21,154 nt of DNA from CAYFQB01 sp964345225. Lineage in GTDB: Bacteria; Nitrospirota; Thermodesulfovibrionia; Thermodesulfovibrionales; UBA6898. Position 1 is the stretch's first letter. Each line of letters starts with the position of its first letter. The stretch is taken from positions 1 through 21,154 of the forward strand of contig CAYFQB010000023.1 of NCBI GenBank assembly GCA_964345225.1, given 5' to 3'. Of the stretch, positions 15,833 through 21,154 are shown in pieces. The notes under the pieces are model-generated. The model did not search any database. It was not told the DNA's origin and worked only from the letters and a program-made list of their open reading frames with translations. The position numbers were made by a program, and so were the translations under genes.

Positions 15833-16984
15833 TTATTGTCTTCGAGTTATTATTTCTCTTGCAGCATTCATAAGTTGGCTAACAGTAATTCCGTCTAAAC
15901 ACTTTATATCTTTACATGAGGGCACATAATTGTTTTGATGAACATAGCATGGAGTACACTCCAGATCTTTTCTTACCACGATGCATGTATCTCTATATCC
16001 ACTGCTTAGGACCTGAAGATGGGATGTTGGACCAAAGATTGCTATAGTAGAGGGAATCTTTAGTGCCAATGCAATGTGAAGCGGTCCCGAATCATTTCCT
16101 ATAAAAAGTTGTGAATTTTTTATTATTGCAGCTGTTTGAGGTATAGTGGTTTTGCCTATCATGTTTATAAGAGACGTTTCTTCTACATGAGAACTTATCT
16201 TATTACCGATCTCTTTTTCATCCTTACTACCTATCAATATAACTGTCCCCTTATATTCTTTTAAAAGTTCATTAATTAACTCTATATATTTTTCAATATT
16301 CCAAATTCTGTATTTACCTTGCCACGATGCACTTGGATGAATTACGGTCAAAGGAAAAGAATTTACCCCGGCAAGAAGTTCTTCTGCAAAGGCAATATCC
16401 TCTTTAGGGATCATGATTTTAATATCTTTTTCCTTTATACTTAAATTGCATCTTTTCAGCAGGGCAAGATTCTGTTGTAAAATAGGGACATCTCTTTGAA
16501 AATCTATTGAAACGGTATTTAAACTGCCTGCACCATTATCTTTGAATCCAATTCTACTAGGTATACCTGTAAGGAAAGCCATTAAGCTTATTTCTCTCAT
16601 GCCTTCTCCCCTTGTAGGTACATAGATCATATCATATCTTCTCTTCCTGAGTGAGAATACCAATAATAGTTTTTTCAAAATACCTCTATGTGAGCCATTT
16701 ATATCATAATCAAATATTTCGAATAAAAAGTTTCTACGGGGATAAAGATCTAAAGCGCCCTTTGATGTTTTTGCTACAACAATAGAAATAAATGCATCGG
16801 GGAAATTGTCGATCAACACATCGATAGCCGGGAAAATCCTCAAAAGATCTCCAATCCCTCCCCCCTCAAATATCAGTATTTTTTTAATATTCTTTTTGTC
16901 AATCTGTCGTGTAATTCTTTTTCTCAAAAGTATTGCCATTTTATGTATGAGCGAAAAAACGAAAAATTTTATAATTTTTTTCAT
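15833..16984 (-). CDS. GT9 (heptosyltransferase family) glycosyltransferase
   Basis: The 383-residue protein has the GT9 landmarks: ILIFEGGGIGDLLRIFPAI (36-54), IHPSASWQGKYRIW (215-228), VILIGSKDE (248-256), FIGNDSGPLHIALAL (294-308) and AIFGPTSHL (315-323), followed by a Cys-rich tail DLECTPCYVHQ...SCKDIKC (C343, C346, C357, C362). Members add heptose or related sugars to LPS core or to other surface glycans. In an operon dominated by GT4 enzymes it more likely adds one residue of the repeat unit than makes inner core, but both are possible. The start overlaps the upstream GT4 stop by 4 nt (ATGA). Confidence 0.92.
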   Translation of the reverse strand: MKKIIKFFVFSLIHKMAILLRKRITRQIDKKNIKKILIFEGGGIGDLLRIFPAIDVLIDNFPDAFISIVVAKTSKGALDLYPRRNFLFEIFDYDINGSHRGILKKLLLVFSLRKRRYDMIYVPTRGEGMREISLMAFLTGIPSRIGFKDNGAGSLNTVSIDFQRDVPILQQNLALLKRCNLSIKEKDIKIMIPKEDIAFAEELLAGVNSFPLTVIHPSASWQGKYRIWNIEKYIELINELLKEYKGTVILIGSKDEKEIGNKISSHVEETSLINMIGKTTIPQTAAIIKNSQLFIGNDSGPLHIALALKIPSTIAIFGPTSHLQVLSSGYRDTCIVVRKDLECTPCYVHQNNYVPSCKDIKCLDGITVSQLMNAAREIITRRQ

Positions 16985-18261
16985 ATCTGGCTATTAAAGG
17001 AATTTTGGACAAAGTTAAAATATCTTCCTATCAGTATATCCCAGTCGTATCCTTTAGCTGCAATCTTTGCATTTTCTGAAAATTGAGAATATCTGTTATG
17101 ATCTGTAATTATATGTATTACTGCCTCAGCTATCTGGTCAGAAACATAATCGACAGCTATACCACAATTGTGTTTATTAACAACTTTTTCAGATTGTGTA
17201 CCCTTTGTTGTAATAACCGGTAGTCCTGCTGCCATGTACTCAATAATTTTTAAGGAAAATGCATATTTTCTTAAATCTATTGGTTTAAATATTGCCAGGC
17301 CGACGTCACTTTCTTTTAAGGGGTTTATCAAATCAGAATATTTAAGATTGCCTAAAAAAGTAATGTCCTGTTCCAGATTATATCCCTTTATTTTTTCCGA
17401 GATGTAATTAAAGTAAACTGTATTCTTATGCCCGGCTATCAAAAGACGTACATCAGGGACTTTATTTCTTATCTTTACCATTGAATCAACGACAAGCTCT
17501 AGCCCGGACCAATCATTAATATATCCCATATAAATCAGTGTGGGCCTGTGAGGAAGTTTTTGCTGTGCAGTTCTAAAAAGCTTATAATTTACGCCATTAG
17601 GGATAACAACAGGCTTTACTTGTATCATATCCTGTCGCAATTCTGCCAGCATATCACCTACAGAGACTATAAGGTCAGCTTTCTTGAGAACCCTTTTTTC
17701 CAGTTCCTCAACAATTTTTCTTCTAAATCTGTTTGTAGGAATAAAACCCGGTTCATAGTCTCTATCATCATAAACAAGAAGTTTTATCAAACCAAGTTTT
17801 TTTAAAATATATCCAAAAGCCCCTTCCCACGGACCCTGAACAATAACTATGTCGTATTTTTCTCTAAGTTTTAAAAAATAACAAAACATTAGAGAAGGCA
17901 ATATTAACAGGTCAGTGAGAGTACCGAAGAAGCTCAAAATTTTCTGTATAATTCGTTTGAAATATATTTCAGGTGGTGTGTAAGGATCAGTAATATTTAG
18001 CATACTAAGTCCTATACTTTGTCTCCGATTTAAAAGAGGGTCAACTCTTAAAAGTAACAGGTTATCTTTTTTTTCAGAAAGAGAGTTAATTAGAAAAAAA
18101 GAACGGACAGCATCAATTAAAGGTTTTTTTTCAGTAATATGGTATCGATATATTACTGCAATACTTTGAAAGTTTTTTGTAAATTGATCAACTATATGAT
18201 GAAGCCTGAAATTTGAATACCCTTTATAGTCCTGTGGTGTAACTAAAAGAACTTTTTTCAT
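16981..18261 (-). CDS. GT4-family glycosyltransferase
   Basis: I place the start at the ATG at 18261 (MKKVLLVTPQDYKGY, 426 residues), not at the TTG at 18270. The ATG makes a 4-nt ATGA overlap with the stop of the gene before it and has AAGGA 9 nt upstream. The GT-B signs are VIVQGPWEGAFGYILKKLG and VYDDRDYEPGF in the N-terminal half, then VIPNGVNYKLF, LIYMGYINDWSGLELVVDSM and LKIIEYMAAGLPVITTKGT in the C-terminal half. The first Glu of EX7E is replaced: the segment reads FKPIDLRKYAFSLKIIEYM, with K where the first Glu often stands, as in the FxRKYxxSxKxxEYM branch of GT4. The donor is unknown. Confidence 0.88.
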   Translation of the reverse strand: MKKVLLVTPQDYKGYSNFRLHHIVDQFTKNFQSIAVIYRYHITEKKPLIDAVRSFFLINSLSEKKDNLLLLRVDPLLNRRQSIGLSMLNITDPYTPPEIYFKRIIQKILSFFGTLTDLLILPSLMFCYFLKLREKYDIVIVQGPWEGAFGYILKKLGLIKLLVYDDRDYEPGFIPTNRFRRKIVEELEKRVLKKADLIVSVGDMLAELRQDMIQVKPVVIPNGVNYKLFRTAQQKLPHRPTLIYMGYINDWSGLELVVDSMVKIRNKVPDVRLLIAGHKNTVYFNYISEKIKGYNLEQDITFLGNLKYSDLINPLKESDVGLAIFKPIDLRKYAFSLKIIEYMAAGLPVITTKGTQSEKVVNKHNCGIAVDYVSDQIAEAVIHIITDHNRYSQFSENAKIAAKGYDWDILIGRYFNFVQNSFNSQI

Positions 18262-19484
18262 GTCAAACAATCCTTATATATTTCTAAAGTGTCTGACGCT
18301 GTCTTTTCCCAGGAAAAGTCTTTTGATCGCTGGAGACCGTACTCAATTAATTTTTTTCTAAGTTCTATATCGGATAGAACACTATTTATTGCAGTTACTA
18401 ATTCAGAAACTGAATATGGATTAAATAAAATAGCAGCATTACGGACAACTTCTGAAATAGAGCAGACATTTGATGCTACGACTGGACAGCCACATGCCAT
18501 TGCTTCAATCAGTGGTATACCAAATCCTTCAAATAAAGATGGAAAGACGAAAACTTCTGCAGCACTATATAAAACGGGCAGATCCTCAAATGAAACAAAA
18601 TCAGTAATAATCACGTCGTTTTCAAGATGCAATTGCTTTATTTTTAAATCAATAATTCTGCCAAACCATGTCCGTGGACCAGCAAGTACCAGCTTATACT
18701 CTTGAAATTTCGTTTCCCGACTTTTTAAAACAGAAAAAGCACTAAGAAGTCTTTCAATATTTTTAAGGGGATCCAACTTTCCAACATACAGAATATATTT
18801 ATCATAAATACCGTATTTTTTTAAAACCTTTTTAATAATATCCTCATCATTTACAGGAGAAAATCGAGGTGAAATGCCATGATATACTACTGATATCTTC
18901 TCTGCCGGTATATTATAAATTTCCATTATATTATCCTTGGTGAATTGAGAGACTGCAATTATCTTATCCGCACGCATTATAGACGCCGGCATATTCTTTC
19001 TTCTATGGTTGAAAAACCCTATTCTACGCTTATATCCTTCAAGTTTATTCTCGAGATTTTCGTCATCATGTTTTAGCAGGTTTAGCCATTCTTCATTAAA
19101 AGATGTCTCGTCTATGACTATGGATCTTAAGTCATGAACTGTTATTATCTTCTTGCTTTTCGTGACGGGCAGTAAATCACTATTCGGGCCGTGAAAGATA
19201 TCAATATTACCAGTGAAAAGATTGACCGGAACATTTAAGGGTCTCCAGAGGCGTTGAGGTATTCGAGAAAGAAATGTTTTGAAATTATTCTTTTTATTTA
19301 AAATATTAGCGATTTCTTTAAATGTTTTTAGATGTTTTTTTCTGAATATATTAAAAAAGAGAATATATTCGTTATGGTCGTCTAATTTCTGTAATGCAAT
19401 AATAAGATTTAATATGTAATGATAAACTCCTCCTTTATCATCTGTATTAATCCCGATGGGTGTTGTATCTATGCAGACTTTCAC
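18258..19484 (-). CDS. GT4-family glycosyltransferase (mannosyltransferase-like branch)
   Basis: This 408-residue GT-B enzyme begins VCIDTTPIGINTDDKGGVYHYI, a start typical of the GT4 branch that includes mannosyl- and other transferases of O-antigen and EPS loci. Further motifs are DIFHGPNSDLLP, IITVHDLR, IIAVSQFTKDNIMEIY, VVYHGISPRFSPV, ILYVGKLDPLKNIERLL and the EX7E segment FEGFGIPLIEAMACGCPVVASN. The GTG start is two bases after the stop of the upstream gene and has no good Shine-Dalgarno sequence, so translation probably depends on coupling. The mannose assignment is a guess from the branch only. Confidence 0.9.
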   Translation of the reverse strand: MKVCIDTTPIGINTDDKGGVYHYILNLIIALQKLDDHNEYILFFNIFRKKHLKTFKEIANILNKKNNFKTFLSRIPQRLWRPLNVPVNLFTGNIDIFHGPNSDLLPVTKSKKIITVHDLRSIVIDETSFNEEWLNLLKHDDENLENKLEGYKRRIGFFNHRRKNMPASIMRADKIIAVSQFTKDNIMEIYNIPAEKISVVYHGISPRFSPVNDEDIIKKVLKKYGIYDKYILYVGKLDPLKNIERLLSAFSVLKSRETKFQEYKLVLAGPRTWFGRIIDLKIKQLHLENDVIITDFVSFEDLPVLYSAAEVFVFPSLFEGFGIPLIEAMACGCPVVASNVCSISEVVRNAAILFNPYSVSELVTAINSVLSDIELRKKLIEYGLQRSKDFSWEKTASDTLEIYKDCLT

Positions 19485-19486
19485 AA

Positions 19487-20725
19487 CTAATTATTTATAT
19501 TATTTGTATTAATTGTCTGACTATATATGTTAATAACTGATTCAACGTATCTATCCCGGCAGATATAATTTTTTGCTGCTTCTCTGGCATTATTGCCTAA
19601 TTTTTTTGAAAGTTCCTTGTTCAATAATATCGATCTAAGTTTTTCAGCAAAAAGATTAATATCACCGAAATTAACGAGTAAGCCGGTATCTCCGTTCTTC
19701 AGCCACTCGATTACCCCTCCGGCTGCAAAAGCAACAACAGGCTTGCCAAAATACATTGCCTCTATCCCTACCATGCCAAATGATTCAGGACACATTGAAG
19801 GAAATACAACAACAGATGCCGTTTGATAAAATTTGCCAAGTTCATCTCTATTAACCTTTCCAATAAACTGAACTCTTTCGCTAAGATTTAATTCTCGAAG
19901 GTAATTCTTTAAATCATCAATACAGTATCCATCACCTATTATCTTTGCCTTCCAGTCAATATCTCTCAATAGATTAAATACATCTATTAATTCAAATATC
20001 CCTTTTGATCTGAATAATGAACCCACATATAAAATAGTATTGTTATTGCATTCATGCATTTCATGTGCTTCCCATTTGTCGCTGAGAGGAATAAACATAT
20101 TTAATAATACTATCTTTTTTACAGGGAAGCCGTTTTTAATTAATTCATTCTTTATATATTCAGAATGAACAATAAATTTATCTAATTTTCTGAATTCCCG
20201 GAATTTCCACAGAGTGATAAAATATCTAAGAAGATTATTAAAAATGTTTTCTCCGGATAATAAACTTATACATCTATTCTTTATACATTCAATACCTAAA
20301 GGTTTATTACAGATACTTTTTGTCTTAGGGAGAATTTTAGCTCTGTCTTCTAATCTTTCTGCACGAGGGTTTTTAAAACAATAACCCAAAACATCGTGCA
20401 CGGTATATATTACAGGCTTAATTTTTCTGATAGCCCTTATTATCAAAGGGCTTAATGTATAGTAAACACTGTGAATATGTACTAGAACAGGATTTTCTTT
20501 TATTATGATTTTTTTAATAGCATCAGCGGATTTCAATCCGGTGCGAAATCCAAAAGACTCTCCAATAAAGTATTCATCCTTTTTTGGAATATATCCTGCA
20601 GGTACATTTGATGTATAGCATTTTATTATTTCATTTCCTCTTTTTTCTAATTGGTTGCTTAATTCGTTTAAATAAACTTCTGCACCACCGAAAGTAGACC
20701 TTTGAGATAGGAAAAGGATTTTCAT
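19487..20725 (-). CDS. GT4-family glycosyltransferase with Cys-bearing insert
   Basis: The 412-residue GT-B protein opens ILFLSQRSTFGGAEVYLNEL, typical of GT4. After VHIHSVYYTLSP and VIYTVHDVLGYCF it has a segment with C116, C139, C147 and C152, matching a branch that carries four Cys in this place (HDxxxxC...C...C...C), possibly binding a metal or forming a structural site. The donor-side motifs ILYVGSLFRSKGIFELIDVF, IIGDG, FIGKVNRDEL and CPESFGMVGIEAMYFGKPVVAF follow. It is the first complete gene downstream of the 129-bp gap at 20726-20854. No strong ribosome binding site is seen. Confidence 0.9.
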   Translation of the reverse strand: MKILFLSQRSTFGGAEVYLNELSNQLEKRGNEIIKCYTSNVPAGYIPKKDEYFIGESFGFRTGLKSADAIKKIIIKENPVLVHIHSVYYTLSPLIIRAIRKIKPVIYTVHDVLGYCFKNPRAERLEDRAKILPKTKSICNKPLGIECIKNRCISLLSGENIFNNLLRYFITLWKFREFRKLDKFIVHSEYIKNELIKNGFPVKKIVLLNMFIPLSDKWEAHEMHECNNNTILYVGSLFRSKGIFELIDVFNLLRDIDWKAKIIGDGYCIDDLKNYLRELNLSERVQFIGKVNRDELGKFYQTASVVVFPSMCPESFGMVGIEAMYFGKPVVAFAAGGVIEWLKNGDTGLLVNFGDINLFAEKLRSILLNKELSKKLGNNAREAAKNYICRDRYVESVINIYSQTINTNNINN

Positions 20726-20781
20726 GCAATACTCATTATCAAATTGATTCTTAAAAGATAAATGTAATATTTCTATTTATA

Positions 20782-20794
20782 ACTGACGTTCAGT
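20782..20794. promoter_or_regulatory. 13-bp hyphenated palindrome ACTGA-CGT-TCAGT, possible operator
   Basis: The perfect 5-bp arms ACTGA and TCAGT flank CGT in the 129-bp gap between the acetyltransferase fragment and the first GT4 gene. On the minus strand an AT-rich TATAAA follows it, a possible -10, but the hexamer 17 nt upstream (TCTTTT) is not a good -35. It may be a binding site for a regulator of the downstream operon; the evidence is only symmetry and position. Confidence 0.25.
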
Positions 20795-20854
20795 CCATAA
20801 AAGATAATTGGCCTAAGGAATAACTTCATTGGATGAAATAAATATATATAGTGT

Positions 20855-21154
20855 CTAAAAACCGTCAATATCTCCATAGGTAAGATGCCAATTTTGCGGT
20901 TTTTTGAGGAAACCGTTATCCAGATCAGGAGATAATGGATTGCAAACTATCGGAAACCGTTTAAATCCCTTGTGTTTCCTAAAACCGAACTGCTCGAAAT
21001 ATTTTTCCATAGGGTCTCCCTGTATAATAACACAGAGTACATAATCAACATTCATCCACAGGAGATGTTTTAACGTACCTGACAATATTGGTTTAATATT
21101 GTCTTTGTATAGTATATCGAGCAAATATCCGACTCTGGCATCTTTGAACTCTTC
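20855..21154 (-). CDS. C-terminal part of a GNAT-like acetyltransferase (enters from outside the window)
   Basis: The frame is open from the window edge for about 99 codons (EEFKDARVGYLLDILYKDNI...) and stops with TAG at 20855. The TTG at 21124 is internal, so the visible piece is a fragment of a longer gene. It has the GNAT-like pattern of a helix-strand segment (YVLCVIIQ), then KYFEQFGFRKHKGFKRF, where GNAT enzymes have a YxxxGF loop, and it ends NWHLTYGDIDGF, a W..TxGDxD ending seen in acetyltransferase-like proteins of polysaccharide loci. It probably acetylates a sugar amine or a related small molecule. The family is moderately supported; the N-terminal acetyl-CoA-binding part is not in view. 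Confidence 0.6.
   Translation of the reverse strand, partial: EEFKDARVGYLLDILYKDNIKPILSGTLKHLLWMNVDYVLCVIIQGDPMEKYFEQFGFRKHKGFKRFPIVCNPLSPDLDNGFLKKPQNWHLTYGDIDGF

Noticed and set aside
16981..18270. TTG start at 18270 for the GT4 gene
   Set aside because: The ATG at 18261 has an ATGA overlap with the previous stop and a well-spaced AAGGA, and begins with the normal GT4 strand.
18289..18705. Plus-strand 138-codon open frame
   Set aside because: It is antisense to a clear GT4 gene, with no start signal and no protein-like motif.
13580..20725. Recent tandem duplication of the GT4 genes
   Set aside because: The four GT4 proteins differ in N-terminal motifs, Cys content and the EX7E region, so they look like different branches and not recent copies.
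281..21154. Exosortase/PEP-CTERM type locus
   Set aside because: No exosortase-like protein or PEP-CTERM sorting tail is visible in any of the translated genes.

Overview
The window is an AT-rich stretch of a bacterial chromosome holding a surface-polysaccharide (exopolysaccharide, capsule or O-antigen) biosynthesis locus. Every convincing gene lies on the minus strand, so transcription runs from the high coordinates to the low ones. A Wzz-type chain-length protein, a Wzy/WaaL-type polymerase or ligase and a heptosyltransferase-family enzyme point to a Gram-negative (diderm) bacterium. I cannot assign a phylum from the sequence alone. Many starts lack a strong Shine-Dalgarno sequence, and three of the genes start at TTG or GTG.

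In transcription order: (a) 21154-20855, the C-terminal part of a GNAT-like acetyltransferase that enters from outside the window; (b) 20725-13580, a tightly packed glycosyltransferase block of three GT4 enzymes, one GT9 (heptosyltransferase family), another GT4 and one GT2, several joined by 4-bp ATGA overlaps; (c) 13590-11380, an exported clan GH-A-like (GH39-like) protein with unusual Cys-bearing helical insertions; (d) 11364-6874, the Wzy/WaaL-like membrane protein, a cytoplasmic alkaline-phosphatase-superfamily enzyme and the Wzz protein; (e) 6873-6341, two very small single-helix membrane proteins I do not recognise; (f) 6326-4170, an exported protein of 14 FG-GAP/VCBS-type repeats; (g) 4146-281, a NodU/CmcH-type carbamoyltransferase, a radical SAM/SPASM protein and a second, exported alkaline-phosphatase-superfamily enzyme; (h) after a 155-bp gap with inverted repeats, the start of a small helical protein that runs off the window.

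The likely logic is that the glycosyltransferases build a repeat unit on a lipid carrier, the carbamoyltransferase and acetyltransferase decorate it, and the Wzy and Wzz proteins polymerise it and set its length. The exported glycosidase-like protein, the exported phosphatase-superfamily enzyme and the repeat protein would act on or bind the polymer outside the cytoplasm. The flippase, outer-membrane exporter and initiating phosphoglycosyltransferase are not in the window. The least ordinary parts are the repeat protein with an exact 49-residue period, the glycosidase-like protein with an Asp where the family nucleophile Glu is expected, the two paralog-like small membrane proteins beside Wzz, and the radical SAM / carbamoyltransferase / exported phosphatase group.
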